Shown here piece after piece: positions 49,275-57,284 of a stretch of 64,000 bases of DNA. Position 1 is the stretch's first letter, and every line of letters begins with the position of its first letter. Source of the stretch: Pseudomonas sp. FP2309 (GTDB lineage Bacteria; Pseudomonadota; Gammaproteobacteria; Pseudomonadales; Pseudomonadaceae). A program made the position numbers and the translations under genes. A model generated the notes under the pieces. The model saw only the letters and a program-made list of their open reading frames with translations. It was not told the origin of the DNA and did not search any database. The stretch spans positions 2,161,501 through 2,225,500 of the forward strand of contig NZ_CP117439.1 in the NCBI RefSeq assembly GCF_030687575.1. Direction: 5' to 3'.

Positions 49275-50642
49275 GTGGATACCCTCCAGAGTCCGCCAGA
49301 CCCGACTGTGCTCGCTCGCGCAGCGGCCAAGGTCAAGCGCCATGTCCTGCCGCTGTTTGTGGTGATGTTCATCGTCAACTACATCGACCGGGTCAATATC
49401 GGCTTTGTACGCAGCCATTTGGAAACCGATCTGGGCATCGGCGCGGCGGCCTATGGCTTGGGCGCCGGGCTGTTCTTTATCGGCTATGCGATCTTCGAAG
49501 TGCCCTCCAACCTGCTGCTGCAGCGCTACGGCGCGCGGGCCTGGCTGACGCGCATCATGTTCACCTGGGGCACGGCGGCGATGGCCATGGCCTTTGTGCA
49601 GGGTGAAACCAGCTTCTACGTGCTGCGCTTTATCCTCGGTGCCGCCGAAGCCGGGTTTTTCCCCGGCATCATTTACTACTTCACCCAATGGTTGCCGGCC
49701 AGCGAGCGCGGCAAGGCCATGGCGATTTTCCTCAGCGGTTCGGCCATCGCCTCGGTGATCTCCGGGCCGGTGTCGGGCGCGTTGCTCAATGTCAGCGGGT
49801 TGAGCCTGCATGGCTGGCAGTGGATGTTCCTGATCGAAGGCTTTGCCTCCATCGTGCTCTGCGGGTTCGTGTGGTTCTGGTTGCAGTCCCATCCGCGCCA
49901 GGCCGCATGGCTCAGCGAGGAGGAAAAACACGCGCTAGTCAGTGCCATTGCGCTTGAGCAGCAGGCGCGCGAGGCGAGCCAGAGCGTGCGGCCGTCAATG
50001 TTCAAATTGCTCGCCGACAAACAGATCGCGCTGTTCTGCTTTATCTACTTCTCGATCGCGCTGACCATTTATGGCGCCACGTTCTGGCTGCCGAGCATGA
50101 TCAAGAAGATGGGCAATCTGGGCGATTTCCAGGTGGGCTTGTTCAACTCCATTCCGTGGTTGATTTCCATCGTGGCCATGTACGGCTTTGCGTCCCTGGC
50201 CAGCAAGTGGAAACACCAGCAGGCGTGGGTCTCGCTGATGCTGGTGATCGCCGCATTCGGCATGTTCATGTCCACCACCGGCGGGCCGGTGTTTGCCTTC
50301 GTCGCCATTTGCTTTGCCGCGATCGGCTTCAAGGCGGCCTCGGCGCTGTTCTGGCCGATCCCCCAGGGTTACCTGGATGCGCGGATTGCGGCGGCGGTGA
50401 TTGCGTTGATCAATTCGGTGGGCAACCTGGGCGGTTTCGTCGCGCCCACCACCTTTGGGCTGCTGGAACAGAGCACCGGCTCCATCGAGGGCGGGTTGTA
50501 CGGCCTGGCCGCGACTTCGTTAGTCGCGGCGGTGGTGGTGTTTTTTGCCCGCACCGCACCACGAGGCGGTGTGCCGCCCACCTCGACACCTTCCACTCAT
50601 CAACCCACCTTGCGTCCAGGTCCACAAGGAGCCGCCTCTTGA
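49275..50642 (+). CDS. MFS transporter of the anion:cation symporter family (glucarate-type)
   Basis: 455 residues from a GTG at 49275 with GGGAG just upstream. Twelve membrane segments; ACS-family features NYIDRVNIGFV and FYVLRFILGAAEAGFFPGIIYYFTQWLP. Such proteins import hexonates and aldarates. Its stop overlaps the glucarate dehydratase start, so the two are coupled, which supports glucarate or galactarate as substrate. Confidence 0.88.
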   Translation: MDTLQSPPDPTVLARAAAKVKRHVLPLFVVMFIVNYIDRVNIGFVRSHLETDLGIGAAAYGLGAGLFFIGYAIFEVPSNLLLQRYGARAWLTRIMFTWGTAAMAMAFVQGETSFYVLRFILGAAEAGFFPGIIYYFTQWLPASERGKAMAIFLSGSAIASVISGPVSGALLNVSGLSLHGWQWMFLIEGFASIVLCGFVWFWLQSHPRQAAWLSEEEKHALVSAIALEQQAREASQSVRPSMFKLLADKQIALFCFIYFSIALTIYGATFWLPSMIKKMGNLGDFQVGLFNSIPWLISIVAMYGFASLASKWKHQQAWVSLMLVIAAFGMFMSTTGGPVFAFVAICFAAIGFKAASALFWPIPQGYLDARIAAAVIALINSVGNLGGFVAPTTFGLLEQSTGSIEGGLYGLAATSLVAAVVVFFARTAPRGGVPPTSTPSTHQPTLRPGPQGAAS

Positions 50643-51913
50643 AAATCGTCCGCGTCACCGTCACCCCGATTGCCTTCCGTGATCCGCCGTTGCTCAACGC
50701 CAGCGGCATCCATGAGCCTTTTGCACTGCGCTCGATCATCGAGATCGAAAGCGACACCGGCTACATCGGCCTCGGCGAAAGCTACGGCGATGCCCCGGCG
50801 CTGGCGATCCAGCAGCAGGTGCAGTCACAACTGATCGGGCTTGATCCGTTCAACCTCAACCAATTGCGCGCCATTGTGCAAGCCACGGTTGCCGCCCATA
50901 AACCGGCGAGCATTGCCGGCGCGGAACTGGCGCCGGGCTCCCACGCCAGTAAAGCGGTGAGCAACGCCTATTCGGCGTTCGAAGTGGCGTTTCTTGACCT
51001 GCAGGCACATGCGTTGAATGTGCCGCTGGTGGACCTGCTCGGCGGCGCGGTCCGCGACCGGATCCCGTTCAGCGCCTACTTGTTTTTCAAATACGCCGAG
51101 CACATCGATTCACCCTATAAGCCCGACAGCTGGGGCGAAGCCCTCAACGAAGAACAGATCGTCGCCCAGGCCCGGCGGATGCTCGAGACCTACGGTTTCA
51201 AAAGCATCAAGCTCAAGGCCGGTGCGCTGCAACCCGAACATGAGGTGGCGTGCATCAAAGCCTTGAAAAAAGCCTTCCCCGACGTGCCGCTGCGCATCGA
51301 TCCGAACGGTAACTGGTCCTTGGAAACCTCGATCCGCATGGCCGAATTGCTCGGCGATGACCTGCAATACTACGAAGACCCGACCCCTGGCCTGGCCGGC
51401 ATGGCCGAGCTGCACACACGCACCGGCTTGCCCCTGGCAACCAATATGGTCGTCACCGATTTTGACGAGTTTCGTCGCAGCGTGGCCTTGAACAGCGTGC
51501 AGATCGTGCTCGCCGACCACCATTACTGGGGCGGCCTGCGTGACACCCAGGTGCTGGCGAAAATGTGCCAGACCTTTGGCCTGGGCGTGTCGATGCACTC
51601 CAACTCACACTTGGGCATCAGCCTGATGGCCATGGCCCATGTGGCCGCCTCGGTGCCCAACCTCGACTACGCCTGCGACACCCACTACCCGTGGCAAGAA
51701 CCGGATGAAGAAGTGATCAAGGGCGGCAAGTTACCGATCGTCGACGGCTGCGTGCAGATTACCCGCGCGCCAGGCCTGGGCCTGGAGCTGGACCATGACC
51801 AACTGGGCAAGCTGCACGATCAATACCTCAGTTGCGGCATTCGCCAGCGCGACGACGTAAAACAAATGCAGCGCTATCAACCGGACTGGAAAACCGTCAA
51901 ACCGCGTTTCTGA
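50639..51913 (+). CDS. gudD: Glucarate dehydratase
   Basis: 424 residues from a TTG at 50639 that overlaps the transporter stop (TTGA). AAGGAG eight bases upstream decides this start, and no better codon is near. Enolase superfamily: KxK-type lysines in SIKLKAGAL, metal ligands in RIDPNGNW and YYEDP, and catalytic His/Asp in ADHHYWGG and MHSNSHLG. Dehydrates D-glucarate to 5-keto-4-deoxyglucarate, and so continues the pathway from the uronate operon at 21-28 kb. Confidence 0.92.
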   Translation: MKIVRVTVTPIAFRDPPLLNASGIHEPFALRSIIEIESDTGYIGLGESYGDAPALAIQQQVQSQLIGLDPFNLNQLRAIVQATVAAHKPASIAGAELAPGSHASKAVSNAYSAFEVAFLDLQAHALNVPLVDLLGGAVRDRIPFSAYLFFKYAEHIDSPYKPDSWGEALNEEQIVAQARRMLETYGFKSIKLKAGALQPEHEVACIKALKKAFPDVPLRIDPNGNWSLETSIRMAELLGDDLQYYEDPTPGLAGMAELHTRTGLPLATNMVVTDFDEFRRSVALNSVQIVLADHHYWGGLRDTQVLAKMCQTFGLGVSMHSNSHLGISLMAMAHVAASVPNLDYACDTHYPWQEPDEEVIKGGKLPIVDGCVQITRAPGLGLELDHDQLGKLHDQYLSCGIRQRDDVKQMQRYQPDWKTVKPRF

Positions 51914-51932
51914 AGCGAGGTGCTTCGTTTTG

Positions 51933-51969
51933 CCCGGTGGCGCACAGGTGTGCGCACCGGGTTTTTTTT
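51933..51969 (+). terminator. Strong terminator after gudD
   Basis: CCCGGT-G-GCGCAC pairs with GTGCGC-ACCGGG around AGGT and is followed by eight T residues. It isolates gudD from the toxin-like gene downstream. Confidence 0.9.
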
Positions 51970-52097
51970 GTAGGTCTTAATTCCTCGCGATGTAGGCAAC
52001 TTCCCAAATGTAATTCAGGCCACCCGGGCTTGTGTCCGGGGCCGGCTCGCGTGCTTATAGTCCGACGCCATCTTCATTGCATCCAAGGATGTGAGGC

Positions 52098-53087
52098 ATG
52101 GCGCAAAGCTATATCAACGACCGCACCACGGATTATCACAGCTTGAAATCCCGCTTGATGGGCGGCGATTCCAGCCGGCAACGTTCGGATCATTTCGATG
52201 TGTTGAACCGTCATCTGCGCCCTGGGCTGGTGACGCCTGGCCAGTTGGTGGTTATTCCCGATGCCTATAGCGCCACCTGTTCGATGGAGGAGGCCTGGCT
52301 GATGCGTCACGCGCAGGCGATTCGCCGGCAACTGGATAATGCGGTTGCAGCCCAGGTGGTCAATGACTACGACCTGCTGCAAAGCCTGTTGGGGTACAGC
52401 TCGCTGGGCATAGGCAGCACTACATCGGCGTGGTCGCGGCATCTCAATGAGGTGGCGCATACGCTGGAGGAGATCGAGCGATTGCATCAGCGCCTGAGGG
52501 AGGGTGGTTTGGATCGAGAAGCGTTTTTTCGCCAGCGCCAGGTGCTGTTCGAGCTGCTGGAAACCCAGCTGCAAGGCGCGGCGCGATTCGGCACGGGGTT
52601 GAGGGGCAACCAAGCGTTGAAGAAGATGCTGGGGATTTCCACCAAAAGCTATCTGCACAAGGGCGAGATTGCCGGGTATGCGCAGCGGATGCGCGCGATT
52701 GCGCAGACGTCGAAGTGGTTGGGGGCGGGAACCTACGTGGGATCGGCGCTGGATGTGGGCGTGGCGGGGTTGGAGATCAAGGAGGCGTGTGTCGACGGGC
52801 GCGAGGCCCAGTGTCGGCGGGCCAAGTATGTGGAGACCGGGAAGTTGGTGGGTGGCGTGGCGGGGGCGTATTGGGGAGGGAAGGTGGGGGCAAAGCTGGC
52901 ACGTAGCGCCTGTTCGATTTTTTTGGGGGTTGCGGCTAAAGGAAACGGTGCGCTTGCCTGCGCAGTTATTGGCGGCTCTGCGGGAGGGTATGCAGGAGGT
53001 AACACAGCCGGCGCTGGCGTTGCGTTTCTGGGAGGGCAAATCTTGGAGATCGAGGGTGATTTGGTCTTTCAACCAGAAGGCGCCTGA
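52098..53087 (+). CDS. Putative glycine-zipper toxin with LysM-like N-terminus
   Basis: 329 residues, not confidently assigned to a named family. Residues ~33-55 (FDVLNRHLRPGLVTPGQLVV) end like a LysM domain. Residues ~65-200 are predicted helical. The C-terminal third has three glycine-spaced hydrophobic stretches, ~208-225, ~248-266 (GKLVGGVAGAYWGGKVGAKL) and ~274-316, resembling glycine-zipper pore formers used as antibacterial effectors. No Sec signal is present. Two small membrane proteins follow after two bases, as immunity genes do. Toxin function is inferred; secretion genes (VgrG, PAAR, Rhs) are not in the window. Confidence 0.6.
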   Translation: MAQSYINDRTTDYHSLKSRLMGGDSSRQRSDHFDVLNRHLRPGLVTPGQLVVIPDAYSATCSMEEAWLMRHAQAIRRQLDNAVAAQVVNDYDLLQSLLGYSSLGIGSTTSAWSRHLNEVAHTLEEIERLHQRLREGGLDREAFFRQRQVLFELLETQLQGAARFGTGLRGNQALKKMLGISTKSYLHKGEIAGYAQRMRAIAQTSKWLGAGTYVGSALDVGVAGLEIKEACVDGREAQCRRAKYVETGKLVGGVAGAYWGGKVGAKLARSACSIFLGVAAKGNGALACAVIGGSAGGYAGGNTAGAGVAFLGGQILEIEGDLVFQPEGA

Positions 53088-53089
53088 CC

Positions 53090-53452
53090 GTGGATTTCTT
53101 TCTCATCTTTACGATCTTTATATGTGCAGGGGCGCTGATTGGCTCGGGGCTGTCTTTCTACGCCGAATACACAAAGCTCGAAGCGTTGGAAAGCTACTTC
53201 AGCGAGAACAAGGTGGTCTGCGATAACAAACGGTTTTGGGGCAGAAATACCCATATCGACAGGTTTCACCGCATGTGCCTGATCAATCAGTTGCTGGCGA
53301 TGCCCAAAACGCATATCAAGCGGGGGGAGGTGACCGAAGCCGAACTGGCCGCCATTCCCCTGTCCCTTAGGCGTTGGGCGTTGTGGCCCTATAGTTTTGG
53401 AGCGATATGGTTCTGCGCCTCAATTATCTGGAGCATCTGGTACCACTGGTAG
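53090..53452 (+). CDS. Small inner-membrane protein, putative immunity protein 1
   Basis: 120 residues from a GTG two bases after the toxin stop; AGAAGG lies ~11 bases upstream, inside the toxin gene. Hydrophobic segments at residues ~3-22 and ~98-117 enclose a charged middle region with CDNKRFWGRNTHIDRFHRM. The middle should face one side of the membrane while both ends cross it. Coupled to the toxin-like gene. A function as cognate immunity to a pore-forming toxin is inferred from size, topology and position. Confidence 0.6.
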   Translation: MDFFLIFTIFICAGALIGSGLSFYAEYTKLEALESYFSENKVVCDNKRFWGRNTHIDRFHRMCLINQLLAMPKTHIKRGEVTEAELAAIPLSLRRWALWPYSFGAIWFCASIIWSIWYHW

Positions 53453-53486
53453 CCATTCAATTCCACCCACCAGAAGGCGCCTGACC

Positions 53487-53849
53487 GTGGATTTTTTTCT
53501 CATCTTTACAATTTTTGTATTTGCAGGGGGCCTGGTTTTTGCGGGGCTCTCTTTCTACGCCGAATACGCCAAGCTCGAAGCATTGGAAAGCTACTTCAGC
53601 GAGAACAAGGTGGTCTGCGATAACAAACGTTTTTGGGGCAGAAATACCCATATCGACAGGTTTCACCGCATGAGCCTGATCAATCAGTTGCTGGCGATGC
53701 CCAAAACGCATATCAAGCGGGGGGAGGTGACCGAAGCCGAACTGGCCGCCATTCCCCTGTCCCTTAGGCGTTGGGCGTTGTGGCCGACTAGCTTCGGCAT
53801 CATATGGCTTGTCGGCTTAATGATCTGGAGCATTTGGTACCACTGGTAG
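53487..53849 (+). CDS. Small inner-membrane protein, putative immunity protein 2 (paralogue)
   Basis: 120 residues from a GTG at 53487, in exactly the same context as copy 1: the bases CCAGAAGGCGCCTGACC precede both starts, including the TGA that ends the toxin gene at the first copy. It differs from copy 1 at about 15 positions: six in the first membrane segment, seven in the second, and only two (Thr28Ala, Cys63Ser) between. The charged central region is otherwise identical. Confidence 0.6.
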   Translation: MDFFLIFTIFVFAGGLVFAGLSFYAEYAKLEALESYFSENKVVCDNKRFWGRNTHIDRFHRMSLINQLLAMPKTHIKRGEVTEAELAAIPLSLRRWALWPTSFGIIWLVGLMIWSIWYHW

Positions 53850-53873
53850 CCTGCCGCAGCACCGGCTTTGCCC

Positions 53874-55556
53874 TCAGGAAAAATCCTCCTCGAAATGCTC
53901 GTGCTCACCGCGCGCCTGCCCCTGGCGCCGCAGCACCTCCATCTGCCGCAGCTCCACCCGGCGGATCTTCCCGGAAATGGTCTTGGGCAGTTCACTCACA
54001 AACTCGATGCGCCGCACCCGTTTGTATGGCGCCAGATGCTCACGGGCAAAGGCGAGGATGTGCGCGGCCAGCTCCGCACTGCCGGGGGCGTCGTGGGCCA
54101 GGATCAGGAATGCTTTCGGCACCGCCAGACGCAGCGGATCCGGGCTGGGCACCACGGCCACTTCCATCACCGCCGGGTGTTCGATCAGCGCGCTCTCCAG
54201 TTCGAACGGGCTGATGCGGTAGTCGGAGGCCTTGAACACATCATCGGCACGGCCAACAAAGGTGATGTAGCCGTCGCTGTCGATCTGCGCGGTATCGCCG
54301 GTGCGGTAATAGCCGTCGCGCATTACTTCGGCGGTTTTTTCCGGGCTGTCTTCGTAGCACAGCATCAGGCCAAGCGGACGCACCTCCAGGGGCAGGGCCA
54401 CTTCGCCTTCGCTGGCGGGCAGGCCGTCGGGGTCGAGCAGCGCGACCTGGTAGCCCGGCAGCGGACGGCCCATGGAGCCCGGCTTGAGCCACTGGCCGGG
54501 GGTGTTGCCGACCAGCGCGGTGGTTTCCGATTGGCCGAAGCCATCGCGCAGCGGCAAGCCCCAGGCCTGCTGGATCTGCTCGATGATTTCCGGGTTCAGC
54601 GGCTCGCCGGCCCCCACCAGCTCGCGCAGGCTCAGGCGCGCCTTGTGGCTGCCCAGGTCTTCCTGGATCAGCATGCGCCACACGGTAGGCGGGGCGCACA
54701 GGCTGGTCACGCCGTAACGCGCCAGCGCGCCGAGCAGTGCCGGCGCGCTGAACCGCGCGACGTTATGGATAAAGATGCACGCACCGGCATTCCACGGCGC
54801 GAACAGGCAGCTCCAGGCATGCTTGGCCCAGCCGGGAGAGGAAATATTGAGGTGCAGATCGCCGGGCTGCAGGCCGATCCAGTACATCGTCGACAGATGC
54901 CCCACCGGGTAGCTCTGGTGGCTGTGCAAGACCATTTTTGGTTTGGAGGTGGTGCCGGAGGTGAAGTACAGCAGCATCGGGTCGGTGGCCAGGGTGCGGC
55001 CATCGGCCTCGAACTGCTGGGGGTGTTCGAAGGCGGCGTGGTGCGCGACCCAACCGGCAGGCGCCGCGCCCACGCAGACGCGCGTGCAGCCATCGCCCAG
55101 GCCGGCGAACTTGTCGACATGCGCCGCGCCGACCACCAGATGGCGCACCTGGCCGCGCTCGATACGGTCGCGCAAATCATCCGGGTTGAGCAGCGCCGTG
55201 GCGGGAATCACCACCGCCCCCAGCTTGAACGCGGCGAGCATGGTTTCCCACAGTGCCACATCGTTGCCGAGCATCAACAACACCCGTTCGCCACGGCGTA
55301 CCCCAAGGGCGCGCAGATGGTTGGCCACCTGATTGGAGCGCGCCGCCAGTTGCTGGAAGCTGTAGCGCTGCTCGCTGCCGTCCTCTTCGACGATCCACAA
55401 CGCGTTGGCCGAATTGCCCTCGGCCATCACATCGAAATAGTCCAGCGCCCAGTTGAACGTCTCCAGCTGTGGCCAGCGGAAGTCGCGAACGGCGGTGGTG
55501 TAGTCGGTACGGTGTGTGAGGAGAAAATCCCGGGCGGCCAGGAAGGGATGCGTCAT
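53874..55556 (-). CDS. AMP-dependent acyl-CoA synthetase
   Basis: 560 residues. ANL-superfamily motifs: the phosphate loop YFTSGTTSKPKMV, GAGEPLNPE, the DGFGQSETT core, YRTGDTAQ with the ribose-binding aspartate, and the hinge/catalytic lysine region PKTISGKIRR. Activates a carboxylic acid, probably short or medium chain, to its CoA ester via the acyl-adenylate. It stands alone on the minus strand, with no beta-oxidation genes nearby; its stop is 24 bases from the immunity-like gene, converging on it. Confidence 0.88.
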   Translation of the reverse strand: MTHPFLAARDFLLTHRTDYTTAVRDFRWPQLETFNWALDYFDVMAEGNSANALWIVEEDGSEQRYSFQQLAARSNQVANHLRALGVRRGERVLLMLGNDVALWETMLAAFKLGAVVIPATALLNPDDLRDRIERGQVRHLVVGAAHVDKFAGLGDGCTRVCVGAAPAGWVAHHAAFEHPQQFEADGRTLATDPMLLYFTSGTTSKPKMVLHSHQSYPVGHLSTMYWIGLQPGDLHLNISSPGWAKHAWSCLFAPWNAGACIFIHNVARFSAPALLGALARYGVTSLCAPPTVWRMLIQEDLGSHKARLSLRELVGAGEPLNPEIIEQIQQAWGLPLRDGFGQSETTALVGNTPGQWLKPGSMGRPLPGYQVALLDPDGLPASEGEVALPLEVRPLGLMLCYEDSPEKTAEVMRDGYYRTGDTAQIDSDGYITFVGRADDVFKASDYRISPFELESALIEHPAVMEVAVVPSPDPLRLAVPKAFLILAHDAPGSAELAAHILAFAREHLAPYKRVRRIEFVSELPKTISGKIRRVELRQMEVLRRQGQARGEHEHFEEDFS

Positions 55557-55747
55557 GGTCGGTGTCCTTGATTATTGTTGTAGGGACAGTGTTGTCTTCG
55601 GTATGGGCCGAGTATAGGCACGCATAAATCTGAAGATGAACGCTCAAAAACACCGGTACGTTGTGCAAAAAAGTCAGGGGTGAGCCGTTGGCTTGATGAT
55701 AAGCACGAGAAGCGTGCTGCATTTTTTCTTCACGCTTGCTCGCCGGG

Positions 55748-57268
55748 CTATTCGGTCTGCAGCAACAAATGCACCTCAATGACGGGGTCGCCCATCAGCT
55801 TCAGCGGGACGCGTTCGCCGATCACGTCTTTGTTGGCCGGCTCCACCCACACGCTCAACGGGCCGCCGAGTACGTCGGCCAGGGTCAGTTCGAAATCGAA
55901 CTGGGTCATGGCATTGCTGACGCAGTTGGCGCAGGTCTGGACTTCCACGGGTTGAAACAGCGCGCGGGTGGCGATGGTCTTGCCGTCCTTTTGCAAGTGC
56001 ACCGAAAAGGTCCCCGGGATTTTCAACCGATTGATACCACTGACCCGCACGTTGACGCGGTCGGCCGCCACCGTAAACGCTTTGGAAGCGGCGAGCGTGC
56101 GCGAGGTCTTGACCGTGAAGGCGACACGCGCAGCGGCGGCAGGGGGGGCATAGTCGACGTCGAGCTGGGTCACCGAGTTGATGACCCCCAGGGTGTCCAG
56201 CTCAGGCGGGTTGCGGGTGAAGGGGTTCAGGGCCTGCAACGCAGGGTCGTTAAAGAGCTGGTAGCTGAACGAGTCGCTGACCTCATTGATGGTGGTGAGC
56301 AAACCGTGCAGGTCGGTGGCCTGCATGCTCTTCTGCCATTCCCAGAACAATCGGTCCCAATTGCAATGGAAGAACCAGAACACCGGGTCGAACGCAGCCA
56401 CTTCCTGGGCCTGCATGGTCGTGCCGATCGAGTTGTGGCCGCCATCGTGGGCGCTGATGATGGTGTTATGGGCAGCGCCGGACCACCAGCCATGAAAATC
56501 TTCCCAGTCGGTTTTGCCCATGGCGCGGTTGATGTCGCCTGTCACATCGTTATCGAGCAGGTTTTGGGCGATCTGCTCATAGGGAAAGCGCGTGGTCGTG
56601 TAGCCCTGCGGATAACCCGGTCCGACGGCGTGGGGCAGCGTGTAGTGATCGAAAGGCGCGCTTTTGAGCACTTCGGGAAACGGCGCGGTAAGGTCCCAGT
56701 AGGGCAGGGTCACGTTTTCGCAGCCGGGTACCGCGCGCAAGGCATTTTCAAAGCTGACCAGGTAGGCGCGGTGCCAAGGGTTGTAGCCGGGCACATGGTG
56801 CATGCAGTAGGTGTTTGGCGCGGGAAACCAGTGATACCCCGCCTGCACGAAAAAGCTGTTGGGCTCGCTCGGGTCCATGGCCATGATCGTCGCGAACGCG
56901 TGCTTGAGCAGCGCCAGTTCTTGATCGGACAAGGTGGTGATGTCCTTGCGCAGCCGGGAGGCGGGCACGTTTGCGGTGAGCAGGGTGCGCGCGCTGAACT
57001 CGAGCGCGCCGCTGGCCGGCACGCCCTTTGGGTAGCCGGCGTTCATCCAGTTGAGAAAGGTGGCAACCCAGTCGGGCGCCCAGGGCCGCCCCATCGGCAT
57101 GTTGCCCGCCGCGACCTGTTGGTAGATGTTGCCAGCGTGGTTCATCACGGTTTCGTAGCTGGCAAGGTCAAGGCCCTGGGCGGCCATGCACTGACGGTCC
57201 GGGGTGCTGAACATGTCGCGGATGTGTCCATACCAGGTTGGCTGGGTCACGGCGGTGGGGGTGGTCAT
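55748..57268 (-). CDS. Tyrosinase-family copper monooxygenase
   Basis: 506 residues from the ATG at 57268 with AAGGAG upstream. CuA region includes YCMHHVPGYNPWHRAYLVSFE; CuB includes HNTIISAHDGGHNS and DPVFWFFHCNWDRLFWEWQ, the usual type-3 copper histidines. The C-terminal ~200 residues form a beta-rich domain like those of plant-type polyphenol oxidases. It oxidises phenols to quinones. No signal peptide is seen. It starts 16 bases after the multicopper oxidase stop, so the two form an operon. Confidence 0.88.
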   Translation of the reverse strand: MTTPTAVTQPTWYGHIRDMFSTPDRQCMAAQGLDLASYETVMNHAGNIYQQVAAGNMPMGRPWAPDWVATFLNWMNAGYPKGVPASGALEFSARTLLTANVPASRLRKDITTLSDQELALLKHAFATIMAMDPSEPNSFFVQAGYHWFPAPNTYCMHHVPGYNPWHRAYLVSFENALRAVPGCENVTLPYWDLTAPFPEVLKSAPFDHYTLPHAVGPGYPQGYTTTRFPYEQIAQNLLDNDVTGDINRAMGKTDWEDFHGWWSGAAHNTIISAHDGGHNSIGTTMQAQEVAAFDPVFWFFHCNWDRLFWEWQKSMQATDLHGLLTTINEVSDSFSYQLFNDPALQALNPFTRNPPELDTLGVINSVTQLDVDYAPPAAAARVAFTVKTSRTLAASKAFTVAADRVNVRVSGINRLKIPGTFSVHLQKDGKTIATRALFQPVEVQTCANCVSNAMTQFDFELTLADVLGGPLSVWVEPANKDVIGERVPLKLMGDPVIEVHLLLQTE

Positions 57269-57284
57269 GTCCGACTCCTTGTCG

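Larger units (their letters stand above)
53073..53849 (+). repeat. Tandem duplication of the immunity-like gene
   Basis: Two units offset by 397 bases. The duplicated unit begins within the last codons of the toxin-like gene (CCAGAAGGCGCC at 53073 and 53470) and ends with the shared IWSIWYHW-encoding sequence. The central parts are nearly identical at DNA level, so the duplication or a later gene conversion is recent. Confidence 0.9.

Noticed and set aside
55690..55735. Hairpin AGCACG-AGAAG-CGTGCT followed by a T-run as a terminator
   Set aside because: It would terminate plus-strand transcription, but both neighbouring genes are on the minus strand.
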